Part shown: one piece after another, positions 21,600 to 28,747 of the stretch | How the letters are laid out: each line of letters starts with the position of its first letter | Position numbering within the stretch: position 1 is the first letter of the stretch | IMG/VR virus record: IMGVR_UViG_3300032334_000335 | Span: 1 to 64,000 of that record | DNA: 64,000 nucleotides | Origin: a virus | Reading direction: 5' to 3' (one strand) | Translations under genes and position numbers: made by a program | The notes under the pieces: model-generated | What the model saw: the letters and a program-made list of their open reading frames with translations, nothing else | Told to the model about the DNA's origin: nothing | Databases searched by the model: none

Positions 21600-22677
21600 T
21601 CTAGAAGCAGTCGAGACAAGGTACACGGGACAATGGAAGTCCCATGTACCAGCTCTTTTACGAAAGGTGTCTAACGATGTTCAAGTTATCTCTGGCCCTA
21701 CGGATATTCCTACAGCCACTACTCCTGGTGCTTTCCTTAATTTTGGTGGCACCAATATATACAAGTCTGCTCAAGTTGAGCAAATCGGCAGGCTATTTTG
21801 CAACGGAGCCGTTCATCCCGGCGATCACTTTATTTTTACTGATGCTTGGCATCCTGGTATCATAAACTTAAAGTACATGAGTGAACTGTTGCAGATTCCT
21901 GTAACAACACACGGCTTATGGCATGCTGGTAGTTATGATCCTCAAGACTTCCTAGGTCGACTCGTTGGCAATAAGCCTTGGGTCAGACACGCTGAGAAGA
22001 GTTTCTTCCATGCGTTTGATCATAACTACTTTGCTACAAACTTTCACATTGAAATGTTTATTAAAAATCTACTCAATGATGAGTTGTTTGAAAATCCTTG
22101 GATGGAAGATCATCTTGCAGAAGCACTGAGAGGCGAATGTCCTAATATAGTGCGTACTGGTTGGCCAATGGAGTATATGGAAGATACCTTAATCATGTAC
22201 AAGAACATGAAGAAGCGTGATCTTATTTTATTTCCGCATCGCATCGCACCAGAGAAGCAGGTTGAAATCTTCCGTGATCTAAAAGAACACTTACCGCAAT
22301 ATGAGTTTGTTGTTTGTCAAGATCAACAACTAACAAAGAATGAATATCATAACTTGTTAGGTGAGGCTAAACTAGTGTTTAGTGCTAACTTGCAAGAAAC
22401 ATTGGGCATTAGTTGGTATGAAGGTGCGGTAGTTGATGCTATTCCTATGGTTCCGGATAGACTTAGTTACAGCGAAATGGCACATGATACATTTAAGTAT
22501 CCAAGTGAGTGGACGGAATCGTTTGAAGCATATACTGTACATCGTAAAGAAATCTGTATGAAGATTATACAGTATATAGAAAACTACGTAAAGTATTTGC
22601 CAAGCCTAAATAAACAGGTATATGATTTAAAAGAAAACTTTTTTAGTTGCAATAACCTGCTAGAGAAGTTAAAATAA
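21580..22677 (+). CDS. GT-B fold glycosyltransferase
   Basis: 365 aa. The C-terminal half has the GT4-like pattern: LILFPHRIAPEKQ (donor-domain start), then FVVCQDQQ, then ETLGISWYEGAVVDAIPMVPD, where the EG pair resembles the sugar-nucleotide-binding EGxGxPxxE region. The N-terminal half is an acceptor domain with several His and Trp. Acceptor unknown. Two options are host or virion glycans, or, given that it lies between the DpdA-like and FolE genes, a hypermodified DNA base; the second is speculation by analogy with T4 glucosyltransferases. Cytoplasmic. Confidence 0.75.
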   Translation: MTVFLVDLEAVETRYTGQWKSHVPALLRKVSNDVQVISGPTDIPTATTPGAFLNFGGTNIYKSAQVEQIGRLFCNGAVHPGDHFIFTDAWHPGIINLKYMSELLQIPVTTHGLWHAGSYDPQDFLGRLVGNKPWVRHAEKSFFHAFDHNYFATNFHIEMFIKNLLNDELFENPWMEDHLAEALRGECPNIVRTGWPMEYMEDTLIMYKNMKKRDLILFPHRIAPEKQVEIFRDLKEHLPQYEFVVCQDQQLTKNEYHNLLGEAKLVFSANLQETLGISWYEGAVVDAIPMVPDRLSYSEMAHDTFKYPSEWTESFEAYTVHRKEICMKIIQYIENYVKYLPSLNKQVYDLKENFFSCNNLLEKLK

Positions 22678-22716
22678 ACAATATGTCATCCACGACATTA
22701 ACTCGGAGAATATTAA

Positions 22717-23541
22717 TTGACAAAAGATTTTAAACCAGATCCAATAATGAACACACCTGACAACAGGGAGTTTGTTAAGGATGAATATCAGCCTTTGGGG
22801 AAAGAAGTATATGTTAAGGCTGCAGACATGATGTCTGATAAAGGTTACCAAGAAGCTAATCTAGCAGATGCTATTCGCTTCAAACTGAAACGTGATAAGA
22901 AACGTTTCTGGGCTGGTGACAATATCAGTGATTATATCAGTGAAGAAGATAAAGACGTTCTAATCAAAGAAGCAACTGAAGCATTTGAAAAAGTACTCGA
23001 TACGTTGCTTATTGATCGTGAGACTGATCCTAACAGCAAAGGCACTGCCAAGCGCCTTGCTAAAATGTACTTTAACGAAATAATGGCAGGTAGATATGAT
23101 CCAGCACCAGACGCTACAGCGTTTCCAAATGATTCGCAGGACCGTTATGAGGGTATGCTCGTTGTTCGCAGTGAGCTTCGGAGTATGTGTAGCCATCATC
23201 ACCAACCCGTTACTGGCGTTGCTTATATTGGTATTTTGGCTGCTAACAAACTTATTGGACTATCCAAGTACACACGTATTGCCCAATGGTGTGCCCGTCG
23301 AGGTACTCTCCAGGAGGAGCTTTGTAATGATATTGCTAGGGAAATACAAAAAGCCACTGACTCAGAGAATGTAGCAGTCTATATCCAAGCGACACATGGA
23401 TGCTGTGAGAATCGTGGTATTATGGCACATAGTAGCTTAACACAGACTACAGTACTCAAAGGTGCGTTCAAAGACGACGGTAATACTAAGAAAGAGTTTT
23501 TTGATAATATTAAACTACAACAAGAGTTTGCGCCACGTTAA
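22717..23541 (+). CDS. folE: GTP cyclohydrolase I (FolE)
   Basis: 274 aa from a TTG at 22717 supported by CGGAGAA 8 bases upstream; the first ATG (22747) lacks such a site. Type I zinc ligands are in place: Cys158 and His161 in MCSHHH, and Cys229 in HGCCENRG. GLSKYTRIAQWCARRGTLQE is the conserved helix. It converts GTP to 7,8-dihydroneopterin triphosphate, the first step of folate and of queuosine/7-deazaguanine synthesis. With QueE and the DpdA-like protein in the same window the second role is more likely. The N-terminal 60 residues are longer than in E. coli FolE. Confidence 0.93.
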   Translation: MTKDFKPDPIMNTPDNREFVKDEYQPLGKEVYVKAADMMSDKGYQEANLADAIRFKLKRDKKRFWAGDNISDYISEEDKDVLIKEATEAFEKVLDTLLIDRETDPNSKGTAKRLAKMYFNEIMAGRYDPAPDATAFPNDSQDRYEGMLVVRSELRSMCSHHHQPVTGVAYIGILAANKLIGLSKYTRIAQWCARRGTLQEELCNDIAREIQKATDSENVAVYIQATHGCCENRGIMAHSSLTQTTVLKGAFKDDGNTKKEFFDNIKLQQEFAPR

Positions 23542-23551
23542 GGAGAACATA

Positions 23552-23785
23552 ATGAAAACGTTTGATACATTTGAAGAAGTAGTCGGAATGATGCATTGCA
23601 TGAAAAGGCCGATTGTGGTTCATGCTAAGAAGATAGACGAGGAATTCCGTGTCAATACGCTAGAAGGCAACTATAAACAGGGAAAGCCTGGTGATTATCT
23701 TATGCGTGGTATTGATGGCGAGTTATATATTTGCGACGGACCTATATTTGAAAAAACTTATGATTTCTTAGAAGGAAAACAATGA
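23552..23785 (+). CDS. small conserved phage protein (PGDY/W type)
   Basis: 77 aa from the ATG at 23552, which has AAGGAGAA upstream. The segment PGDYLMRGIDGELYICDGPIF is typical of a small domain common in phage proteins of unknown function. ATGA overlap with the next gene. Expressed from the FolE transcript. Confidence 0.7.
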   Translation: MKTFDTFEEVVGMMHCMKRPIVVHAKKIDEEFRVNTLEGNYKQGKPGDYLMRGIDGELYICDGPIFEKTYDFLEGKQ

Positions 23786-24285
23786 GAGTCTATCGCATAA
23801 CACCACTCGAAAAGAAAAGCGTTGTATACCATGTAGAAATGTTCCGTGAAAATACGGATGGCTCTATCAGTTGGGTCAACATTGATGAGACATATCGATG
23901 GGGTCAAGGATTCATCGAAGAAGACATGGATTGTAACTTGCCGTATAAAGACAGTGATCTTGCCTACTGTGATCCTAATGCAGGTTGGGGCGCAGAACTA
24001 GACGACAGTTGTGCTTGCTGGTTTGAATACAGTGACGACTTTACCGATGAGGATAAAGAAGCGTTTGAAACAGCTTATCACGAAGGGGGTGCGGCTTGGT
24101 TGTTTGACGGTGAACACGATTGGCAAGAAGAACATTCTGCTATTCATGTACTAGCACCTTTCCAAGTTGATTTATGTGAAGCCGATGGCACAGTTATACA
24201 AGAAAACATTGAACTCAAAGATAGGCCTAACCCTAGTACAAGTTGGCCTTTTAGCGCAGCATTTCCAAAACCTGAGGAGGAATAA
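23782..24285 (+). CDS. acidic hypothetical protein
   Basis: 167 aa, very acidic and Trp-rich (WGAELDDSCACWFEYSDDF, GEHDWQEEH). The composition resembles DNA-mimic or metal-binding proteins but no family is recognised. Tight overlaps on both sides (ATGA before, a shared base after). Confidence 0.65.
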   Translation: MRVYRITPLEKKSVVYHVEMFRENTDGSISWVNIDETYRWGQGFIEEDMDCNLPYKDSDLAYCDPNAGWGAELDDSCACWFEYSDDFTDEDKEAFETAYHEGGAAWLFDGEHDWQEEHSAIHVLAPFQVDLCEADGTVIQENIELKDRPNPSTSWPFSAAFPKPEEE

Positions 24286-24503
24286 TGGAAACAGCCAAGG
24301 ATCTAACTGATCATTTGATATTCCGAGCAAAGAATATGCAGGAGTTTATTGTGGAAAGAGATTGGGATCTAATCCCTGCCGGTGTTGTTAAGTTTGATAT
24401 ACAGCACACACAAGGCGAACCTGCTCGTATATTTGTACATGCAATGACACAAGAAGAAGCAGAACGTCAAGTTGACGATTGGTTTGGAGAAGGTGTAGAA
24501 TGA
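24285..24503 (+). CDS. small hypothetical protein
   Basis: 72 aa. Helix, then strands (VVKFDIQHTQGEPARIFVHAMTQEEAERQVDDWF), a ferredoxin-like beta-alpha-beta look. Its stop overlaps the start of the DNA glycosylase as ATGA. Not recognised. Confidence 0.6.
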   Translation: METAKDLTDHLIFRAKNMQEFIVERDWDLIPAGVVKFDIQHTQGEPARIFVHAMTQEEAERQVDDWFGEGVE

Positions 24504-24910
24504 TTAAGCCCTTACGTGACGATTTAATGGTACAACAACAAGTGGAAGATTCTTGGCAGCATTTTGTTGGCGTTATCATGCTGAACCAAACCGGACGTAA
24601 AGCAGTAAAGACCACACTTCCTGAGTTTCTATATTGGTTTCCGATGCCGCAGATACTGATAGATGCCGATCCAGATTTTGTCAAAACTATTATCAAACCA
24701 CTAGGAATGGTAAATGTTCGTTACCAGCGTTTGGTAAGAATGAGCCAAGACTACTTGACTTGGGACGGAAATGATGCTACAATGTTATATGGCATCGGAA
24801 AATATGGTTCCGATTCATATGAAATCTTTTATAAGCACAACTACACAGTTGAGCCCACTGACAAAGAACTAAAAAGATATCTAGAACAAGAGGTTTTTAA
24901 TGTTGCTTAA
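24500..24910 (+). CDS. HhH-GPD DNA glycosylase, MBD4-like
   Basis: 136 aa from the ATG at 24500 (ATGA overlap). The whole protein follows the MBD4 glycosylase-domain pattern: VGVIMLNQTGRKA (25-35), then IIKPLGMVNVRYQRLV, then the helix-hairpin-helix LYGIGKYGSDS (96-106), then VEPTDKELKRYL with Asp121 at the position of the catalytic Asp. No Fe-S Cys cluster is present, as in MBD4 and unlike endonuclease III. MBD4 enzymes remove T or U opposite G. In the phage it could repair deaminated bases or act on a modified base. It lies between FolE and QueE. Confidence 0.8.
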   Translation: MIKPLRDDLMVQQQVEDSWQHFVGVIMLNQTGRKAVKTTLPEFLYWFPMPQILIDADPDFVKTIIKPLGMVNVRYQRLVRMSQDYLTWDGNDATMLYGIGKYGSDSYEIFYKHNYTVEPTDKELKRYLEQEVFNVA

Positions 24911-25382
24911 ACTATTGGACAAGTTAGGTCGTAAGCGTATTATTATGGATCGTGTTGATAACGAACCATATCTAGAACGCTATTATTTGTTCCTTAAAGA
25001 TCGCAATCGTTTTCCATTTAATATTTTTCTACATAAATTTTTAAAAGGCGATCCAGATGATGTGCATGATCATCCATGGCCCTATGCCACATTGATTTTG
25101 AAAGGTGGATATTATGAATGGATTCCGCAGTTTAATGCAGATGGTACAAAAAATTGTGAAATACGTAAATGGCGTGGACCCGGTCACTTTCGTACTTGTA
25201 GTCCTAACTCTTATCATCGTATTGAGCTTAAGCCTGGCGTGACTGCCTGGACATTGTTTATGCCCGGTCCTCATAAACGTGATTGGGGTTTCCTGGTCAA
25301 TGATAACTGGATTCAAAACGAACAATATATGAAAACAAGGAAAGAAGAAGCTTATGAAAAAGCACACAGTATCGTGGCATGA
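24900..25382 (+). CDS. cupin-fold protein
   Basis: 160 aa. Cupin motif 1 is suggested by DVHDHPWPYATLILKGGYYE (HxH followed by a later Glu) and motif 2 by YHRIELKPGVTAWTLFMPGPHKRDWGF. A single metal-binding jelly roll with an unknown substrate. Overlaps the glycosylase gene by 11 bases and the phosphoribosyltransferase gene by 29 bases. Confidence 0.75.
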   Translation: MLLKLLDKLGRKRIIMDRVDNEPYLERYYLFLKDRNRFPFNIFLHKFLKGDPDDVHDHPWPYATLILKGGYYEWIPQFNADGTKNCEIRKWRGPGHFRTCSPNSYHRIELKPGVTAWTLFMPGPHKRDWGFLVNDNWIQNEQYMKTRKEEAYEKAHSIVA

Positions 25383-25896
25383 TTTTCAAGGATTAATATC
25401 AAAGATTTGTAGAGACATCTCATTAAGCGATTGGAGACCAGACTATGTGGTAGGTATTACCCGTGGTGGTCTCCTTCCTGCAGTTATGATCAGTCATTAC
25501 TTTGATATTCCATGTCACACATTAAGTGTTCGCCTCCGTGACGGAGAAGAAGGTGCTGATACTGAAAGCAATCTTTGGATGGCAGAAGACGCATTTGGCC
25601 ATCCTATTTACGATCCTATGGCATCAGGCAGTGGTCGTAAAAATATTCTTGTTATTGATGACATCAACGACAGCGGTGCAACTATTAACTGGATCATGAA
25701 TGATTGGCCTAGCGGATGTTTTCCAGACGACCCATCATGGGAAGAAGTATGGAATAACAATGTTAGATTTGCAGTGTTGTTTGACAATCTAGACAGCAGA
25801 TGCAAAGTTGATATGGATTATGTTGGCACTGAAGTAAACAAAGCAGAAAACGATATTTGGATTGATTTTCCATTTGAAGATTGGTGGACAAAATGA
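25354..25896 (+). CDS. phosphoribosyltransferase
   Basis: 180 aa, type I PRTase fold. The PRPP-binding loop is ILVIDDINDSGATI (about 98-111) and VVGITRGGLLPAVMIS (about 32-47) is the conserved N-terminal loop. Size and motifs fit the xanthine/guanine/hypoxanthine group, which joins a purine base to PRPP. The base used here is not evident. Such an enzyme could recycle host bases during infection. ATGA overlap with the gene downstream. Confidence 0.85.
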   Translation: MKKHTVSWHDFQGLISKICRDISLSDWRPDYVVGITRGGLLPAVMISHYFDIPCHTLSVRLRDGEEGADTESNLWMAEDAFGHPIYDPMASGSGRKNILVIDDINDSGATINWIMNDWPSGCFPDDPSWEEVWNNNVRFAVLFDNLDSRCKVDMDYVGTEVNKAENDIWIDFPFEDWWTK

Positions 25897-26132
25897 GTAC
25901 CATTACAAGGCACAGCAATACCTGTAAAGTAACACAAGCATCTAGCAACAAAACTGTCGATGCTGAAGTTATGTCTTTTAACGAAGGCCGTAACTTAACT
26001 GTTGTTATGAATAAATCAGTTAAACTGATGATGTCATGGAACGGACGTATGTATGAAGGCAGAATGGCAGGTATGGATTTTATCAGCGAAGGTCCTGCTG
26101 TAAGTAAGACACAAACAAGTGCAAGAGGTTAA
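25893..26132 (+). CDS. small hypothetical beta-rich protein
   Basis: 79 aa from the ATG at 25893 (ATGA overlap); an upstream TTG at 25881 is less likely. A single SH3-like or OB-like barrel is suggested (TVDAEVMSFNEGRNLTVVMNKSVKLMMSWNGRMYEGRM). Not recognised. Confidence 0.65.
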   Translation: MSTITRHSNTCKVTQASSNKTVDAEVMSFNEGRNLTVVMNKSVKLMMSWNGRMYEGRMAGMDFISEGPAVSKTQTSARG

Positions 26133-26133
26133 T

Positions 26134-26508
26134 ATGACGGACTTAGATGAAGCTAAACAATCAGGTGTTGCTCCGTGGGACAATGCCGTTGAAAATATGG
26201 AAGATTTTCATGTTCAAGTATTCCGAGACAAATATCCTGTAACGGAAGGTCATCTATTGTTTGTACCTAAATACAACACCGATGCGGTCATCCTTGAATG
26301 TTTTGAGTTTGCTTTAGAAGAAGGTCGACAGATGGTTGCTGCTGGTGAGTGTGACGGGTTTAATATCGGACTTAATGTAGGGCTGTCATCAGGGCAAACT
26401 GTTATGTATCCACATGTTCATCTTATTCCAAGACGTACAGGAGATATGGAAGATCCTCGAGGCGGAGTACGTCATGTTATTCCAGAAAAAGGTAACTATA
26501 AAAAATGA
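26134..26508 (+). CDS. HIT-family nucleotide hydrolase/transferase
   Basis: 124 aa from the ATG at 26134. The histidine triad region reads YPHVHLIPR: the catalytic middle His and the last His are kept, while the first His of HxHxHxx is Tyr. Upstream VTEGHLLFVPKYNTD is the usual HIT strand. HIT proteins act on nucleotide phosphoramidates or dinucleotides. The loss of the first His may alter activity. ATGA overlap with the small membrane protein after it. Confidence 0.8.
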   Translation: MTDLDEAKQSGVAPWDNAVENMEDFHVQVFRDKYPVTEGHLLFVPKYNTDAVILECFEFALEEGRQMVAAGECDGFNIGLNVGLSSGQTVMYPHVHLIPRRTGDMEDPRGGVRHVIPEKGNYKK

Positions 26509-26651
26509 AAATGTTTAAAAAAGTCAGTGCTATTTTTATTTCAGCCAGTGCATTAACCTTAGCAGTGTTACATTGGGGTACCCCGGAGAGCATGGCATGG
26601 GTAGTTGCGTTAGCAGGCTGGGTCCCACATTGTTTTAATGAAGGAGATTGA
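26505..26651 (+). CDS. 48-aa membrane peptide
   Basis: Short frame read directly: ATG at 26505 (ATGA overlap with the HIT gene), TGA at 26649-26651. A basic start (MKMFKK) is followed by a hydrophobic segment (VSAIFISASALTLAVL) and a second weak one (AWVVALAGWV). The strong AAGGAG for the next gene lies in its last codons. Could be a small inner-membrane protein or cleaved peptide; function unknown. Confidence 0.55.
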   Translation: MKMFKKVSAIFISASALTLAVLHWGTPESMAWVVALAGWVPHCFNEGD

Positions 26652-26652
26652 T

Positions 26653-26880
26653 ATGCAAGTACGAGTAACAGAAGATGATAAAGAGTTTGGTAAGTGTGGT
26701 TGTGGTCGTAGCCCAACAGGTAAGTGTATTGGTTGGCATGGTCTAGAAGAAGGTGAGTTCCGCGAGAAACTGGCTGAATGGGAAATGGAAGACTATAAGC
26801 GCAGAGCGCAAGCGATGTGGAATGATAGTTGTACCAGCGTAAGAGCCCCTGGCGATTCTGAGGGTGGAGACATTGACTGA
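26653..26880 (+). CDS. small CDGSH-like Cys protein
   Basis: 75 aa from the ATG at 26653, 6 bases after AAGGAG; an in-frame ATG at 26638 is also possible. The sequence CGCGRSPTGKCIGWH resembles the CDGSH 2Fe-2S motif (three Cys and one His) but is one residue shorter and has IGW for DGS. The rest is a charged helix. If it binds a cluster it would be a small electron or cluster carrier; uncertain. Confidence 0.6.
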   Translation: MQVRVTEDDKEFGKCGCGRSPTGKCIGWHGLEEGEFREKLAEWEMEDYKRRAQAMWNDSCTSVRAPGDSEGGDID

Positions 26881-27067
26881 GATCGTTGTCAAATGGGATA
26901 ATCAAAATGTTCCTTGGTGGAACGAAACTTGTGCTCTAGTATTAGAACATTTCGGACTACCTGGTGACAGATTTGTTTATACACCGCACGAAGACTATAT
27001 GACATTTAAGTTCTTTAACGAACACGATGGGCTTATGGCTAAAATACTATTGAGTGATAGGATATGA
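26864..27067 (+). CDS. small hypothetical protein
   Basis: 67 aa from a GTG at 26864; a TTG at 26873 is an alternative. Overlaps its neighbours by 17 and 4 bases. Aromatic-rich (VPWWNETCALVLEHFGLPGDRF). Not recognised. Confidence 0.55.
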   Translation: METLTEIVVKWDNQNVPWWNETCALVLEHFGLPGDRFVYTPHEDYMTFKFFNEHDGLMAKILLSDRI

Positions 27068-27258
27068 GAGACACTATTATAACTATAGTCTTAGTAATAG
27101 TTTTAGCAATGATCATGTTGTTTTCAGACTTCACTGGAAGCAAGGTCGTTGTATATGACTGTGGAATGGCAGAATGGCATCCAGACATTCCACCAAGAGT
27201 CAAAGAAGAATGTCGTAGGTTAAAGTTAGAAGAATTAAAAAGCAGAGACACAATATGA
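27064..27258 (+). CDS. single-pass membrane protein
   Basis: 64 aa. Residues 4-21 are a strong membrane helix (TIITIVLVIVLAMIMLF), followed by a short soluble tail with two Cys and a charged helix. It could be a small inner-membrane protein. ATGA overlaps on both ends. Function unknown. Confidence 0.65.
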   Translation: MRDTIITIVLVIVLAMIMLFSDFTGSKVVVYDCGMAEWHPDIPPRVKEECRRLKLEELKSRDTI

Positions 27259-27437
27259 ACAGCTGGACATTAACTGTAGAAGAAGATCCCGAAACTGGTG
27301 ATGCTATCCTTACATTTCCTCCCGATCTATTAGAAAAATCAGGGTGGGTAGAAGGCGATACCCTAGAATGGATTGACCTAAATAATGGTAGTTGGCAACT
27401 CAAAAAAGTTGACAAAACTACTGAACAGAGTGTATAA
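27255..27437 (+). CDS. small AbrB/MazE-like protein
   Basis: 60 aa. The pattern ILTFPPDLLEKSGWVEGDTLEWIDLNNGSW resembles the swapped-hairpin SpoVT-AbrB/MazE DNA-binding fold (L-P-x2-L-L-x3-G-x3-G-D-x-L-x-W). No toxin partner is visible. The -35 box of the queE promoter lies within its last codons. Confidence 0.55.
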   Translation: MNSWTLTVEEDPETGDAILTFPPDLLEKSGWVEGDTLEWIDLNNGSWQLKKVDKTTEQSV

Positions 27438-27438
27438 T
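27409..27438 (+). promoter_or_regulatory. sigma-70 promoter for queE
   Basis: TTGACA at 27409-27414, 18 bases, then TATAAT at 27433-27438. The ATG of queE is at 27444, only 5 bases after the -10 box, so the mRNA would begin at the start codon. Confidence 0.75.
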
Positions 27439-27443
27439 ATACT

Positions 27444-28307
27444 ATGAGCAAAATTAAAATCGCAGAGCTGTTTTACAGCATTCAAGGTGAAGGACGCTAT
27501 ATGGGTGTTCCTTCTGTTTTCTTACGTACATTTGGTTGCAACTTTAAATGTGCTGGCTTTGGTATGCTACGTGGTACATTAAGCGGTGAAGCAGATGTGC
27601 TAGCAGAGAAACAAGAAAAATATAACAAGTGGCCTACGTATAATGAACTTCCATTAGTAAGCACAGGTTGTGACAGCTATGCTAGCTGGCATCCTAGCTT
27701 TAAAGAACTTAGCCCAATGCTTACTAGTGATGCCATTGCAGATCGTATTTGTGAGATATTGCCACATAATGAATGGCAAGACGAGCATCTGGTTATCACT
27801 GGCGGTGAGCCTTTGCTGGGTTGGCAACGTGCTTACCCAGACTTGCTGGATCATCCTAAGATGGCAGGACTAAAAGAGATCACATTTGAAACAAATGGTA
27901 CTCAAAAGCTAACAGAAGAGTTTAAAGAATATCTAGTAAAGTGGCAAATGCCTAACATGGATTTTGCAAGAGAAGTTACATTTTCAGTAAGTGCTAAACT
28001 TCCATGTAGTGGCGAAAAGTGGGAGGAAGCTATTCTGCCAGGAGTTGTTTGTGAATATGAAGACTTTGGTACAGCCTATTTGAAGTTTGTCATTGCCACT
28101 GAACAAGATTTTGCAGATGCAGAATGTGCTATTGCCGCTTATCGTACAGCAGGATTTAAAGGTCACATTTATCTCATGCCAGTGGGCGGTGTTGAAAGTG
28201 TTTATGCACTAAACAATCGCACAGTGGCAGACTTAGCTATGAAGAACGGTTTAAGATATAGTGATAGATTGCAAGTGCCGTTATTTAAAAATGAGTGGGG
28301 AACTTAA
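27444..28307 (+). CDS. queE: 7-carboxy-7-deazaguanine synthase (QueE), radical SAM
   Basis: 287 aa. N-terminal FYSIQGEGRYMGVPSVFLRTFGCN is characteristic of QueE. Cluster cysteines are Cys32, Cys36 and, after an inserted loop of about 39 residues, Cys76 in TGCDSYASW, which aligns with the WCDTxYxW end of the normal motif. ITGGEPL is the SAM-binding GGE motif. It converts carboxytetrahydropterin to 7-carboxy-7-deazaguanine, the core of preQ0. It would act with FolE upstream. It has its own perfect -35/-10 promoter. Confidence 0.88.
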   Translation: MSKIKIAELFYSIQGEGRYMGVPSVFLRTFGCNFKCAGFGMLRGTLSGEADVLAEKQEKYNKWPTYNELPLVSTGCDSYASWHPSFKELSPMLTSDAIADRICEILPHNEWQDEHLVITGGEPLLGWQRAYPDLLDHPKMAGLKEITFETNGTQKLTEEFKEYLVKWQMPNMDFAREVTFSVSAKLPCSGEKWEEAILPGVVCEYEDFGTAYLKFVIATEQDFADAECAIAAYRTAGFKGHIYLMPVGGVESVYALNNRTVADLAMKNGLRYSDRLQVPLFKNEWGT

Positions 28308-28747
28308 TGAAGAAGATTATTGAAAAACTTTTTGGTATTGATAAAGTTCGAGCTGAAGCAGAGCGTTCAGTAGCAATAGCAGAAGAAGCAGCCAAGGCAG
28401 CGAAAGATGCTACCGCGGCAGCAGAGAGAGCCAAAGAAGCCGAAGAACTGGCAAAACTCAGTGCAAAAGATAGAGCAACCAAACTAAAAGAACCTTGGGT
28501 AGGTGTACTAAACACACATATCAACAAAGATAATATCCGCAATGGCTTCTTTGAGCTTGACTGGAACGACCATTTTGTGTTAAAATTAAAGCAAGAAGGA
28601 TACGGATTTGATGGTGATTTAGATGAAGAAATCGTAGACCGTTGGTTCCGTGAACTTTGTGCTAACGTGGTAGTTGACGGTGACTTTGGCGGTGCCGTTA
28701 ACACTGGCGTTATTGATATCAACTCAGTTAAAAAGAACAACAAATGA
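28307..28747 (+). CDS. conserved T4-like phage protein with helical N-terminus
   Basis: 146 aa from the ATG at 28307, whose A is also the last base of the queE stop. Residues 12-60 are an Ala/Glu/Lys coiled coil. The C-terminal half (KEPWVGVLNTHINKDNIRNGFFELDWNDHF and beyond) resembles a protein conserved in marine T4-like phages whose role is unknown. ATGA overlap with the nuclease gene suggests they are made together. Confidence 0.7.
   Translation: MKKIIEKLFGIDKVRAEAERSVAIAEEAAKAAKDATAAAERAKEAEELAKLSAKDRATKLKEPWVGVLNTHINKDNIRNGFFELDWNDHFVLKLKQEGYGFDGDLDEEIVDRWFRELCANVVVDGDFGGAVNTGVIDINSVKKNNK

Noticed and set aside
25354-25896. Phosphoribosyltransferase as a step of the deazaguanine pathway
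   Set aside because: DpdA uses a free base, so no PRTase is needed, and the motifs only indicate a general purine PRTase.
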